From contig NC_034010.1 of NCBI RefSeq assembly GCF_000346465.2, positions 15,477,248-15,541,247 on the forward strand: a stretch of DNA of 64,000 bases, read 5' to 3'. Below, piece by piece: positions 37,299-47,559 of the stretch. A program made the position numbers and the translations under genes. Below the pieces are notes generated by a model. That model did not search any database. It worked only from the letters and a program-made list of their open reading frames with translations, and was not told the origin of the DNA. The stretch is from Prunus persica (Eukaryota; Streptophyta; Magnoliopsida; Rosales; Rosaceae). Position 1 is the stretch's first letter; every line of letters starts with the position of its first letter.

Positions 37299-37998
37299 TG
37301 TGGGAGCATATATTTTCGTCTCCAATCAGGGCACGCCACGTGGAAAAGAAGATTATCTCTTTAATTAATTAATTAAACCAGTTTATCTGGCTAATTAATT
37401 AATTGGGATAAATATCTTAATTAATATGATATTATCTTTATTTAAAGAGATAATATCATTAATTAAGATATTATCCTAATAAAGAGAAGATAATATCATT
37501 TAAATCAGATATTATCTTTTTAAGAGATAATATCATTTAATTCAGATATTATCTTCTTAAGAGATAATATATATTTAATTCAGATATTATCAGGCCCAAC
37601 TGGATTCCTACGAAACCCTAGCCCCGAGGCTCCTATAAATAGACGACCTCATTCATCATTCAAGGGACATCTAAACCTACTCCTTATACCCGAGAAATAC
37701 CCGAAGCTCTCTCTCCCTCTCCACTCTCCATATTTTCTCCCTACGGCTCCGGCCACCACACACGGCTCCGGCCACCCGGTTTACACCCTACATAAAACTC
37801 CGTACCCTTTGCTTAGCTATTGTTTTCCTACAAACACTCGAACTAACTTAGGCATCGGAGGACCTTTGGCCAACACCCCCCGGGTGTGGTCTATTTACTC
37901 CAGTCTTTTTTACAGGAATCGAGGAAGAGAGAGAAGGAAGATCGAAGGTTGAAGGATCTAGAAGCGAATATTCTCCCGTGAGATTATTTGCACAAACA
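37299..37998 (+). repeat. 5' LTR of gypsy copy 2
   Basis: 700 bp, TGTGGGAGC to GCACAAACA. AT-rich inverted units at about 37380-37590 precede the TATA box. One base (A, in 'ggaggacc') differs from the 3' LTR (G). Confidence 0.95.
37634..37641 (+). promoter_or_regulatory. LTR TATA box
   Basis: TATAAATA in the context 'ggctcctataaatagacg', followed by a pyrimidine-rich leader. It is the probable promoter of the genomic RNA; the same site is kept in all four LTRs of this family in the window. Confidence 0.75.
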
Positions 37999-38018
37999 TT
38001 TGGTGCTTTCGTTGAGAG
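37999..38018 (+). other. Primer-binding region of gypsy copy 2
   Basis: tttggtgctttcgttgagag directly follows the LTR end; copy 1 has the same sequence with one change. This is where the tRNA primer should pair. I did not assign the tRNA. Confidence 0.6.
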
Positions 38019-38094
38019 TGCGAGTTATACTCAACGCGTGCTCAAGGAATCCGTTCCTCCTATTTTCCAATCCACCGAAGCCTTCCAAACAACC

Positions 38095-41055
38095 ATGGTT
38101 GGAAGCAAGCGCACGAGGAGCAAAACCGCCGCTATGGCTCAATCCGTGACGGCCCAAAGCTACTCCTCCCACGATCCCGCGATCGACATGGCGGCCCCAC
38201 CACCTATCGCCGCCATGAACCCTCAACAGCCACCCCGTGTGACTGGAACCACCGTGCCACCTGCTGGACTCGCAGTGAGGACCACCGCACTGGCCTCCAC
38301 CGCCATTGTACCATCTCAAGGCCCCATGGCCGGACCTAGCCACCTTCATAGCACCACCGTTGAGCATGGTGGAACCTCACATCCAATTGGGCTCACTACC
38401 ACCGCCGACTTTGGCCCAATCTCGGGGCAACTTCAACCATTCCCTCCATTGCCTCCACGCTCGACGCATGCTCCCACGCACACATCCAACGAAAACCTAG
38501 CCCGTGTGCAATTGGGCTCTACACATTTCTCTCCTCCCGATCCACGAAGTCAAGTAGACCTTAATCTGAGAGTTGACCAGCTAACTCAGAGAATGGACGA
38601 CCAAAACAATTTGATGAGGCAATTCCTCAATCAAATAAACTTGGCTCAAAACCTTGGCCTTGGACAACAGGGCGAAGAGAGAAGGATAAACGAACCCGCC
38701 GATAGGCAGTTCGGTGGGAACCAAGCAGGTCGAGCAGGAGTAAGTAGACAAGGAAATGCGCAACAACGAGATCAGCTCGCGGACATGTCGCAAGCATCCG
38801 CAAGCCACACTCAGAGCAGACGAAGTTTCCCACCTCGATTGAATTTAAGGACCAACGTGCGCGATAGGCTGGGCCCAATACCTGACATCCAAGCTCGCCT
38901 GGGCCCGCAGGAAGACGTTCAGGAAAGGCTAGGCTCCCAAGGAGGTCAACTTGACGGCTATCGAGACGAGGATCGAGAAGAAAGGCGCTCTGCTGCTCAC
39001 TCACAGAGAAACATTCACGAAAGGATAGTCCCCCAGGGAGGCCAACTCGACAATCATCACAATGAGGACCGTGAAGAAAGGCGCTCCGCTACTCGCTCTC
39101 GAAGAACCAATTCTCGTCGCCAAACTACTGGAAATCCTTCACAAGCGCAGTCCACCAACACGCCGCCTAGACAGCGCAACCGAGAAGGTCGACCCTCGCA
39201 AGCCAATGACGAAGTCAATCAGCATCGTCTAAATCACGAAGGTCATCAACATGACCGACTAGCCATGCGTGCAGAAGACGTTGAGAAGCTTGTGAATAAC
39301 CGACTTCGAGACTTAAAGATTGGCAGAAATTTTGAAGATGCACTACGCATTGAGGTAGACCAAGCAAACTCCTCACCTTTCACTGCCAAAATCGAGCAGG
39401 CTGCTCCCTCAAAAAGATTCTCAACGCCCTCTTTCACATGCTTCAAAGGCGATTCCGACCCCGAAAGTCATCTGAAGCATTTCAAGAGCCTTATGATCCT
39501 CTACAAAACTGAAGACGCGCTAATGTGCAAGGTGTTTGCAATGACTTTGCGAGGAGCAGCTCAGGATTGGTTCCATACCCTGCCATCCGGGTCGATCAAC
39601 AGCTTCAAGGAGCTTACTTACGTCTTCACTAAAGAATACACTTCTTATCGGACGATCAAGAAGAACCCTGACTATCTGTTTAACCTGCGCAAGAAGCCCG
39701 AGGAATCCCTTCGAGATTACATCAAGAGGTTCAAAGTAGAAAAGGCCAACATCGTAGGGTGCGATGACCAAATCGCATCCTCTGCATTCAAGAAAGGTCT
39801 TCCAGCAGAACATGACTTATACCGCGAGCTGACTATCACTCCCAGCCAGACTCTGGAAAAGGTCTTCGCGACCGCAGAACGCTACGCACTCTGGGATGAC
39901 GATCGAATCGCCGCGAAGAAGTCCACTGAGCAGGAAGATCGACCGGCCAAACGGGCAGAACAAAGAGGCGACAGGCTTGGCAGCAGGGACAAAGACAAAG
40001 GCAGGTCACGCCCACAAAGAGAGGCCACGACGAAAGAGAACTACACCAAGTTCTCTATCCCCATACATCAAATTCTAGCCCAAGTGAAGAACAAACCTTG
40101 GGTAAAAAGACCGCCACCCTTGAAAGGAGATCCGGACAAGAGGGATACCAGAAAATATTGTGCCTTCCATGCGACACATGGGCACAATACGAATAATTGC
40201 TTTGCTTGGAAAGCACATCTCGAAGAACTTGTGAGAGAAGGTCATTGCACGGAGTTCATCGCGAAGCAGGCCATCCAGCATATAGAAGACCGCGATACCG
40301 CCAAGGAGCCACCCCAGAAGGTCATAAGGATTAACACAATCCTAGCCGACTCTGAGAAGTCCGGACTGACCAACAAAGAAAAGAAGAGGAAGATCAAACA
40401 GGCTACTATGATCTCCCAAGTCTCAACTAGCCTCTCACTGGCAGAAGACGATCCCGTGATCGGCTTCCAAAAGAAAGACTTAATCGGCCTGGATCTACCG
40501 CACAACGACGCCCTTGTCATCAGCATTCAAATCGCTCAGGCCATGGTCGACCGAGTCCATGCAGATGAGGGCAGTGCAGCCAACATCCTACAATTGGCAG
40601 TCGTCCAACAGATGGGCTTAGAGGCAAAGATCAATAAATCAGCCAAGTCCCTGACTGGTTTCAATGGCGCAACGACGGTTACCGTGGGCACGATAGATCT
40701 CGACGTCTACTCTCCACCTGTAATCAGCTCGCAAACGTTCATGGTTATTGATGAGATCTCACCCTACAATGGCATTCTAGGCAGACCATGGATCGGCCAG
40801 ATCAACGCCATCACCTCTGCCACACATCAGAAGATTCGCTACCCAATCCCTGGGGGCGGTATCGGCCAGATCAACAGCGATCAAGCAATGGCAAGAAAAT
40901 GCTCAGCTCAAGGGTTGAAGAAAAGCAAGCAAACACAGTTCCTCCCTGTGAATCAGGCAGATCTAAAGGGAGTAGAACAAGCAGAGGAGAAAGCAGATCT
41001 CATTCCTGACGGCCGAGCAGACCAGAAAGGAAAGGGAATAGCTACTCCCCAATAG
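38095..41055 (+). CDS. gag-pro: Gag-protease polyprotein, ends at UAG
   Basis: 986 residues from the ATG in 'aaccatggt' (good initiation context) to TAG at 41053-41055. Order: a long proline/serine-rich N-terminus, arginine-rich hinge (about 38700-39240), capsid core (MTLRGAAQDWFHTLPSG near 39540, SLRDYIKRFKVEKANI near 39707), a cysteine/histidine motif (KYCAFHATHGHNTNNCFAW near 40155) and an aspartic protease with D-x-G-S at about 40564 (HADEGSAANIL) and ILGRPW near 40772. The frame upstream of this ATG also stays open into the LTR, so the start is chosen by context. The stop is in frame with pol, so pol expression needs readthrough or splicing. Confidence 0.88.
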   Translation: MVGSKRTRSKTAAMAQSVTAQSYSSHDPAIDMAAPPPIAAMNPQQPPRVTGTTVPPAGLAVRTTALASTAIVPSQGPMAGPSHLHSTTVEHGGTSHPIGLTTTADFGPISGQLQPFPPLPPRSTHAPTHTSNENLARVQLGSTHFSPPDPRSQVDLNLRVDQLTQRMDDQNNLMRQFLNQINLAQNLGLGQQGEERRINEPADRQFGGNQAGRAGVSRQGNAQQRDQLADMSQASASHTQSRRSFPPRLNLRTNVRDRLGPIPDIQARLGPQEDVQERLGSQGGQLDGYRDEDREERRSAAHSQRNIHERIVPQGGQLDNHHNEDREERRSATRSRRTNSRRQTTGNPSQAQSTNTPPRQRNREGRPSQANDEVNQHRLNHEGHQHDRLAMRAEDVEKLVNNRLRDLKIGRNFEDALRIEVDQANSSPFTAKIEQAAPSKRFSTPSFTCFKGDSDPESHLKHFKSLMILYKTEDALMCKVFAMTLRGAAQDWFHTLPSGSINSFKELTYVFTKEYTSYRTIKKNPDYLFNLRKKPEESLRDYIKRFKVEKANIVGCDDQIASSAFKKGLPAEHDLYRELTITPSQTLEKVFATAERYALWDDDRIAAKKSTEQEDRPAKRAEQRGDRLGSRDKDKGRSRPQREATTKENYTKFSIPIHQILAQVKNKPWVKRPPPLKGDPDKRDTRKYCAFHATHGHNTNNCFAWKAHLEELVREGHCTEFIAKQAIQHIEDRDTAKEPPQKVIRINTILADSEKSGLTNKEKKRKIKQATMISQVSTSLSLAEDDPVIGFQKKDLIGLDLPHNDALVISIQIAQAMVDRVHADEGSAANILQLAVVQQMGLEAKINKSAKSLTGFNGATTVTVGTIDLDVYSPPVISSQTFMVIDEISPYNGILGRPWIGQINAITSATHQKIRYPIPGGGIGQINSDQAMARKCSAQGLKKSKQTQFLPVNQADLKGVEQAEEKADLIPDGRADQKGKGIATPQ

Positions 41056-41061
41056 CAATCA
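41050..41061 (+). promoter_or_regulatory. Candidate stop-codon readthrough site, CAA-TAG-CAA-TCA
   Basis: The gag-protease frame ends CAA TAG and continues in frame CAA TCA AAG. This fits the known UAG-CAR-YYA readthrough consensus of tobamovirus type. The downstream frame is open for 1113 codons, to 44397. The sequence shows the motif and the open frame; readthrough itself is inference. Confidence 0.65.
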
Positions 41062-44000
41062 AAGAATCAGGACCAAGTCGAGGGAATCCGTCCGGAGGTC
41101 TCTCCTGAAGAAGGATGGAAGCCCGAAGAGGACGTTGAGCTAGTACCCCTTGATCCTGACAAGCCAGAGAGAAAAGCGCGGATCGGCTCGCGCCTAAGCC
41201 ATGAGGAAAAGATAGAGCTTGCAGCCTTCCTCCGGAACAACAAAGACGTATTTGCATGGTCGCCATCCGACATGCCTGGCATCGATCCCCAGATCATCTG
41301 CCATCGCTTACACGTCAACCCAGCCATCAAACCTGTAGCGCAGAAGAGACGTAACTTCGCCCCCGAGCGGGTTGCCATCATTGAAACCGAGATCGATAAG
41401 CTTCTAGCTGCTGGTTTCATCGAAGAAGTCTCCTACGCAGAATGGCTGGCGAACATTGTTCTAGTGGCAAAAAAAGATAAAGGTCTGTGGAGAGTGTGCG
41501 TCGACTACACCGACCTCAACAAGGCATGCCCTAAAGACAACTTTCCACTGCCTAGAATTGATCAGCTCGTCGATTCAACTTCCGGCAACCAACTGCTAAG
41601 CTTCATGGACGCCTACTCCGGCTACAACCAAATCATGATGCATGAAGATGACAAGGCTAAAACCTCTTTCATCATCGAAAGAGGTACATACTGCTACAAA
41701 GTCATGCCCTTTGGGCTGAAGAACGCCGGAGCAACTTACCAAAGGCTGGTGAACAAAATTTTCAAGGAGCAAATCGGCAAGACTATGGAGGTCTACGTAG
41801 ACGACATGCTAGTCAAGGCTCCCGAGCGAGCAGACCACATCAAGAACCTTGCCGAGGCATTCAGCCTACTCCGAAAATACAACATGAAGTTGAACCCGAG
41901 CAAATGCACGTTTGGAGTCTCGACCGGCCGATTCCTGGGATACTTAGTCACCCAAAGAGGAATTGAAGCACATCCAAATCAAATCAAGGCTATACTCGAC
42001 ATGAAGTCACCTGCCACAACAAAGGAGATACAAAGTCTAACGGGTAGGGCGGCAGCCCTCAACCGATTCCTCTCAAAATCTACCGACAAGTGCAGGCCAT
42101 TTTTTAAAGCCTTGAAGAAAGGACATAGGGACAAGTGGGATGACGAGTGTGAAGTAGCTTTTCAAAACTTGAAAACCTACCTCACTTCACCTCCCTTACT
42201 CTCAAAACCGATACCAGGCGAAGACTTGTACATCTACCTGGCGGTGTCCGACTCAGCTGTCAGCTCAGCTCTCATCCGAGAAGAGCTGGGGGCACAACAT
42301 CCGGTATTCTACACTTCAAAAGCTCTCCTTGATGCAGAGACTCGCTATCCGAAAATGGAGAAGCTCATTTTTTCGCTTGTAGTTTCCGCGAGAAAACTAA
42401 GGCCCTACTACCAAGCGCACCGGATAATTGTCATAACAGAATTTCCTTTGAGATCGATCCTCCACAGCCCCGACGCTTCTCAGCGACTCATGAAATGGGC
42501 TATCGAACTCAGTCAATACGACCTCCTCTACCGGCCGAAGACTGCTATAAAAGCCCAAGCTTTAGCAGATTTTGTTGTAGAGTTTACTCCGACAGCCGAA
42601 GAAGAGAAGATGGTCACGAAAAGCAAGGAAAAAGCAGACGACACCTCCCCTGCCGATTCAAACCTACCTAACGACATGTGGCAATTGCATGTAGACGGAG
42701 CATCAAATCATAAAGGATCAGGGGCAGGCGTCGTCATAATCACCCCAGACGGAACCTTGTTGGAACAAGCCATCACACTAGGCTTTTCTGCGTCAAACAA
42801 CGAGGCAGAATATGAGGCATTGCTCGCAGGACTGCGCCTAGCAAAAGAACTGACGATCAAGAGATTAGCCATCTACTCAGACTCCCAGCTGATCACGAAT
42901 CAAGCCTCAGGCGAGTACATGGCAAAACATCCAAGAATGATTCAGTACCTCGACAAAGTCCAAGGACTTTTGAAAGAATTTCCTACTTTCACCATCCAAC
43001 AAATTCCACGGGCAGAGAACACTCATGCAGATGCGTTGGCAAGCCTAGGATCAGCGCTGGACAGCCAGTTCAGATGCTCCATCCCAGTCGAACACCTTGA
43101 CCGACCAAGCATCGATGAAATAAAGCCAATTGACTCAATGCAGATCGATGAAGACCCCAGCTGGCAAGACACCATCATCGACTACTTGGTGAATCGAAAT
43201 CTGCCAATGGATAAGTCCGAAGCTAGGAAGGTTCAACAGAAAGCCGCGAGATATTACATGCAGGGCGACAAGCTCATTCGCAGATCATACTCCGGCCCTC
43301 ATCTCACTTGCATAAAGTACCCTCAAACACTTGAGGTCCTTTGCAAAATTCATGACGGCGAGTGTGGCAACCACTCTGGGGGCAGGTCACTCGCCCAGAA
43401 GGCCCTAAACGTAGGCTATTTCTGGCCTACTATGCGCCATGACTCTACTGAATATGTCAAAAGATGTGATCGCTGCCAACGGTACAAACCAGTTCCTAAT
43501 CTGCCTGCCGAAGTCTACCATCCGCAGAACAGTCCGTGGCCTTTCATGCAATGGGCCATCGACTTAGTAGGCCCCATGCCAACGGCACCTGCCAAGAAAG
43601 AAATGATGATCGTCGCCACTGATTACTTTACTAAATGGATCGAGGCCGAAGCTCTATCCTCTACTAAAGAAGATGATGTGGAACGATTTATCTGGAGAAA
43701 TATTATCTGCCGGTTTGGCTGCCCACAATCACTAGTCACCGACAATGGCTCGCAATTCATCGGCAAGCAGATCACTGCCTTCTACAAAAGGTACGGCATC
43801 AAGCAGCATTTATCTACTCCAAGATATCCTCAAGGCAACGGCCAGGCCGAGGCATCCAATAAAATAATATTGGACTGTCTAAAGAAGAGATTAGAAGGCG
43901 CCGAAGGAAAATGGGTAGATGAGCTCCCTGGCGTACTATGGGCTTATCGCACCACCAAGCGAAGATCAACTGGCGAAACCCCGTTTTCCCTCGCCTATGG

Positions 44001-44397
44001 AACTGAAGCGATCATTCCTCCTCACATCACTGTCCCCTCAATAGGCATCGAAGTGGGCAGTATTGAGCAGAACTCCGAGCAGATGAGACTCAACCTTGAC
44101 TTACTTGAAGGCGAGCGCGAGAAGGCCATTGTCCGGGTCGCCTCCTATCAACAGCGGTTGAAGTCTTACTACGATAAAAGAGCCAAGATCAGACAGTTTC
44201 AACCAGGCGACCTTGTGCTAAGAAAGGCCTTCATCACTGCACAAAGACAAGGGTCCAAAAAGATGAAACCCAATTGGGAAGGCCCTTACATAATCAGCCG
44301 GTCCGGGGGCAGAGGAAGCTATACGCTTGACACCATGGAAGGGAAGGAGATTCCGCGACAATGGAACGCCTACCATCTCCAAAGATATTATCCATGA
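41056..44397 (+). CDS. pol: Pol: reverse transcriptase, two RNase H domains, integrase
   Basis: In frame with gag-protease, beginning right after the UAG; the first ATG is only at 41272, inside the leader to the polymerase domain. Reverse transcriptase has its catalytic YVDD at about 41797. The usual gypsy RNase H follows (about 42220-42580), then an archaeal-type RNase H (LHVDGASNHKGSGAGVV near 42685, NNEAEYEALLAGL near 42799) typical of Tat elements. Integrase has an HHCC finger (about 43350-43480) and the catalytic core (DLVGPMP near 43563, VTDNGSQF near 43736). It ends NAYHLQRYYP. No internal stop or frameshift was found, so the enzyme set looks complete. Confidence 0.9.
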   Translation, partial: QSKNQDQVEGIRPEVSPEEGWKPEEDVELVPLDPDKPERKARIGSRLSHEEKIELAAFLRNNKDVFAWSPSDMPGIDPQIICHRLHVNPAIKPVAQKRRNFAPERVAIIETEIDKLLAAGFIEEVSYAEWLANIVLVAKKDKGLWRVCVDYTDLNKACPKDNFPLPRIDQLVDSTSGNQLLSFMDAYSGYNQIMMHEDDKAKTSFIIERGTYCYKVMPFGLKNAGATYQRLVNKIFKEQIGKTMEVYVDDMLVKAPERADHIKNLAEAFSLLRKYNMKLNPSKCTFGVSTGRFLGYLVTQRGIEAHPNQIKAILDMKSPATTKEIQSLTGRAAALNRFLSKSTDKCRPFFKALKKGHRDKWDDECEVAFQNLKTYLTSPPLLSKPIPGEDLYIYLAVSDSAVSSALIREELGAQHPVFYTSKALLDAETRYPKMEKLIFSLVVSARKLRPYYQAHRIIVITEFPLRSILHSPDASQRLMKWAIELSQYDLLYRPKTAIKAQALADFVVEFTPTAEEEKMVTKSKEKADDTSPADSNLPNDMWQLHVDGASNHKGSGAGVVIITPDGTLLEQAITLGFSASNNEAEYEALLAGLRLAKELTIKRLAIYSDSQLITNQASGEYMAKHPRMIQYLDKVQGLLKEFPTFTIQQIPRAENTHADALASLGSALDSQFRCSIPVEHLDRPSIDEIKPIDSMQIDEDPSWQDTIIDYLVNRNLPMDKSEARKVQQKAARYYMQGDKLIRRSYSGPHLTCIKYPQTLEVLCKIHDGECGNHSGGRSLAQKALNVGYFWPTMRHDSTEYVKRCDRCQRYKPVPNLPAEVYHPQNSPWPFMQWAIDLVGPMPTAPAKKEMMIVATDYFTKWIEAEALSSTKEDDVERFIWRNIICRFGCPQSLVTDNGSQFIGKQITAFYKRYGIKQHLSTPRYPQGNGQAEASNKIILDCLKKRLEGAEGKWVDELPGVLWAYRTTKRRSTGETPFSLAYGTEAIIPPHITVPSIGIEVGSIEQNSEQMRLNLDLLEGEREKAIVRVASYQQRLKSYYDKRAKIRQFQPGDLVLRKAFITAQRQGSKKMKPNWEGPYIISRSGGRGSYTLDTMEGKEIPRQWNAYHLQRYYP

Positions 44398-44493
44398 CGC
44401 TTCCTGCTCAGTCCCCAGCAGACGACTGAGTACTGCACATTTCTGAAAAAGAGAAGCAACTACTGCAAATTCCAGAATGTGCCACAACAAAAG

Positions 44494-45300
44494 ACAGTTG
44501 CCCATAAGGAGCGTCCTAAGGGAGACGCAGGGTGACGACAAAACGCGTCCGTTTGGAGACGTAGCCCGCTAAAAAAGCGTCCTAAGGGAGACGCATGGTG
44601 CGCCAGGAATTTCCTAAGGGAGATATCCAGGTTCCTATCCGTTTCCTAAGGGAGGCAGGATAGTCACACAGTTGCCCATAAGGAGCGTCCTAAGGGAGAC
44701 GCAGGGTGACGACAAAACGCGTCCGTTTGGAGACGTAGCCCGCTAAAAAAGCGTCCTAAGGGAGACGCAGGGTGCGCCAGGAATTTCCTAAGGGAGGTAT
44801 CCAGGTTCCTATCCGTTTTCTAAGGGAGGCAGGATAGTCACACAGTTGCCCATAAGGAGCGTCCTAAGGGAGACGCAGGGTGACGACAAAACGCGTCCGT
44901 TTGGAGACGTGGCCCGCTAAAAAAGCGTCCTAAGGGAGACGCAGGGTGCGCCGGGAATTTCTTAAAAGGGGGTCACCATGCTCTCTGCGGGAAATATCCA
45001 GGTTCCTATCCGTTTCTTAAGGGAGGCAGGATAGTCAAAAAGTTGTCCATAAAAAGCGTCCTTCGGGAGACGCAGGGCGACAACCAAAAGCGTCCTTCGG
45101 GAGACGCAGCCCACAAAGCAGCATCCTAAGGGGGTTGCAGGGTGCGCCAGGAATTTCCTAAGGGAGGTATCCAGGTTCCTATCCGTTTCCTAAGGGGGGC
45201 AGGATAGTCAGACAGTTGTCCATAAGCAGCGTCCTAAGGGAGACGCAGGGCAACGACCAGAAGCGTCTTAAAGCGTTTTCTGGAAAAATGCAGAACACGC
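44494..45300. repeat. Tandem array, about 174-bp monomer, 5 units
   Basis: Units begin at about 44494, 44668, 44842, 45039 and 45212 ('acagttgcccataaggagcg' and variants). The fourth step is longer because of a 23-bp insertion. Each unit contains several 'gcgtcctaagggagacgc' hairpin motifs and 'cctatccgtttcctaaggga'. It occupies the same place as the unrelated-looking 40-bp array of copy 1. Confidence 0.9.
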
Positions 45301-45552
45301 CCGGAGTCCCTCAAGGGGGACCCTGGCTTTTGCCAAAATCCCAAGGGAAATACACAGCAGGACACTAATCGGTTACTCAAGCAGTTCACAAGACAATGTG
45401 CAAATTGAAGTTGAAAAAATAAAGACTGAAATTTCCATAGTAAAGCGACCAACCGGCCAAGTTCAAACAAAAAGAAGATGGTCAAAACAAGACCAATTAT
45501 TCTAAACAAAAAGCAGACTACAAAAGCTGAAAAGAAATAAAGGAGTCTTCGT

Positions 45553-47118
45553 CTACTCCGAAACGCCAGCAGGAGACCCCTGATCTGCAGCCTCTTCAGC
45601 GTCCACCTGATCAGCCACGCTCTCAGCAGCTCCACATGCATGATCTATGACGTCTGCCGCCGCCTCATCAGCTGTATCATCCTCTGCTCCATCTTCTTCA
45701 GCTACCGCGTCTTCAGCCACCTGCTCTTCAGCCCCTTCGGTGTTCGCAGCATTAGCCTCCTCACCTTTCACAGGGGGCAAGTCAGGATAGAGCGTTTCGA
45801 TGTCTTCATCTCCAATGGCATAGAAGGGATCATATCCAATTGTGCAGTCCAAGTAGCCCAACTTGTACGCATCCATGACAGCATCGGACTTGGATTCTTC
45901 AGCAGACTTATGATAGGCGTGAAATCTAGCCAAAAGCTTGTCATAACTATGAGAGATGTCGACATTCTTGCGCTCAAGGCGGAAATAAGCATCTTTTCGA
46001 CTTGCCAAGTCAACAGCAGAAGAGCTCAGCTCGGAATCTTTCTCAGTAAGGGAACTCTTCAGCTCAGATATCATCGCCCGCAAATCAGACGTCTTCTTCT
46101 CATAACGAGTCTGCTCGGCAGAAAGCTTGCTAGCTAGCTCAGCATTCTTCTTCTCCAACTCACTAAGCTGAGGAGAAGAGGGGGCAACAGCAGACGACGA
46201 GTTCCGGATGGTCTCCGCAGCAAAAACCACTCCTTTTTGAAGCAGATGAAATGTTGCTTCTCTTTGTTTTTCCAAGGAAAGACTTGAAAAAGTACCGAGA
46301 TCACCAGCCTGACGGACTTGATCAACCAGCTCAGCACAAGAGGATGGACTTGATAGAAAGTGAATCTTGAGCAGATCAGACACGCCTGCATCCCCTGTAG
46401 GGCTAGGCTTGTCCACCTTTAGATCAGCCGCTGATGTCGCAGAAGAACTTTTTCCCCGAGTAGATGACTCTCTTGCTTTCTTAGCCTCTGCTAACCTTAC
46501 TTCCAAAGGAACCGACGACGATGAATCAACTCCACGCTTGACTGCTTGTGACTCAACAGTCGGATCATGATGGTTAGATGGATGAGTAGACCTCGCACAT
46601 CGACCTCCACTCTTCTACTGGTGCAAACGACCCGAACTTCGGAGAGGAAAATCAGCATCTCTTGGCTTCTCAACAGGTGACCTGGACCGTGCACGAACTA
46701 CGTCGCGGAGCAGATCACGATCTCCAAACTCATCAACGAGAGGCTTAAGGGGAACATCCCTAATGTTGCGCATACCACCAATCTTCTTGCTATCTGCACC
46801 AACAAGATGTTTGACTCTGGCAGATGACGCGGGAATAGCTCCTACTTGGGTTTTCTCAGCAGAAAGGAACCTTGGCTTCTTCCTCAACGGAGACACATTC
46901 CTCGCCCGCAAAGAAGTAGCTGGAGTTCTCGAAGACTTGACATCGACCTTCCTTTTTGGTGGGGGGTTCAGCAAAGCACTCATCCTGTTCAGCAGGCAAA
47001 TCATCAGGGTTCGGACTATCCTGCTTCCATCTCTCGACATTCTCAGCATGGGGCAGTCCACTAACTTCTTCCTGATTGTCGCTCGGCAGCCACCAGCGGC
47101 CACCACTGCTCCAATCAT
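45553..47118 (-). CDS. Antisense ORF of gypsy copy 2, one internal stop
   Basis: One minus-strand frame runs from ATG at 47118 to the stop at 45553 (about 521 codons) and is broken only by TAG at 46615-46617. The part after the stop has an ATG at 46506 giving 317 residues. The first part is basic and arginine-rich; the second has a long coiled coil (ELEKKNAELASKLSAEQTRY region, about 46160-45900) and a strongly acidic tail with many E, A and D. No catalytic motif was recognised. Additional antisense ORFs between pol and the 3' LTR are known in Tat-type elements; their function is unknown. Copy 1 encodes serine at the stop position, so the stop is secondary. Confidence 0.7.
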
Positions 47119-47338
47119 CTTTGGCAACCAGTCACGACGACAACCAGCCTATTCCCACCCAGCTGGTCCCTTCCGCGAAAATGGGAAGATGAATAAAAAA
47201 TTTACGTGCTCGACTTACTTTGGGATGCACGGCAACTCCTCTCTTCGACAAGCAGTACAAAACTCTCCAAGATCTTTCTCAAGCTAGAAAGTAGAGAAGT
47301 TAAGTTTGCAATGTGAGAAAGAGTGAAGAGAAGCCCTG

Positions 47339-47346
47339 TATTTATA
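47339..47346 (-). promoter_or_regulatory. Antisense TATA box upstream of the antisense ORF
   Basis: TATAAATA on the minus strand, about 220 nt before the ATG at 47118, followed by a pyrimidine-rich leader (cttctcttcactctttctca). The same sequence is at 28091-28098 in copy 1. It lies inside a short palindrome, cctgtatttatacagg. Confidence 0.6.
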
Positions 47347-47548
47347 CAGGTTGGACAACCCGAGTCAAGAAGGAATCATAAACTCATTCCTACTGGGAAT
47401 CCAACTCCAACAACAGTCAGAAGCCTACACCAATTGGGAATCCAATCTGCAAAGGAGTCCAACTCACATAATAAAGCCCAGACACAGTTGGAGAGTCCGA
47501 AAAAAAATAATTTCATCTCCTACATGCCACACAAGCGCCATGCAGAAG

Positions 47549-47559
47549 CTGGGGGCATT
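47549..47559 (+). other. Polypurine tract region of gypsy copy 2
   Basis: The 'ctgggggcatt' stretch directly before the 3' LTR is the probable plus-strand primer site. It is conserved in copy 1. Confidence 0.5.
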
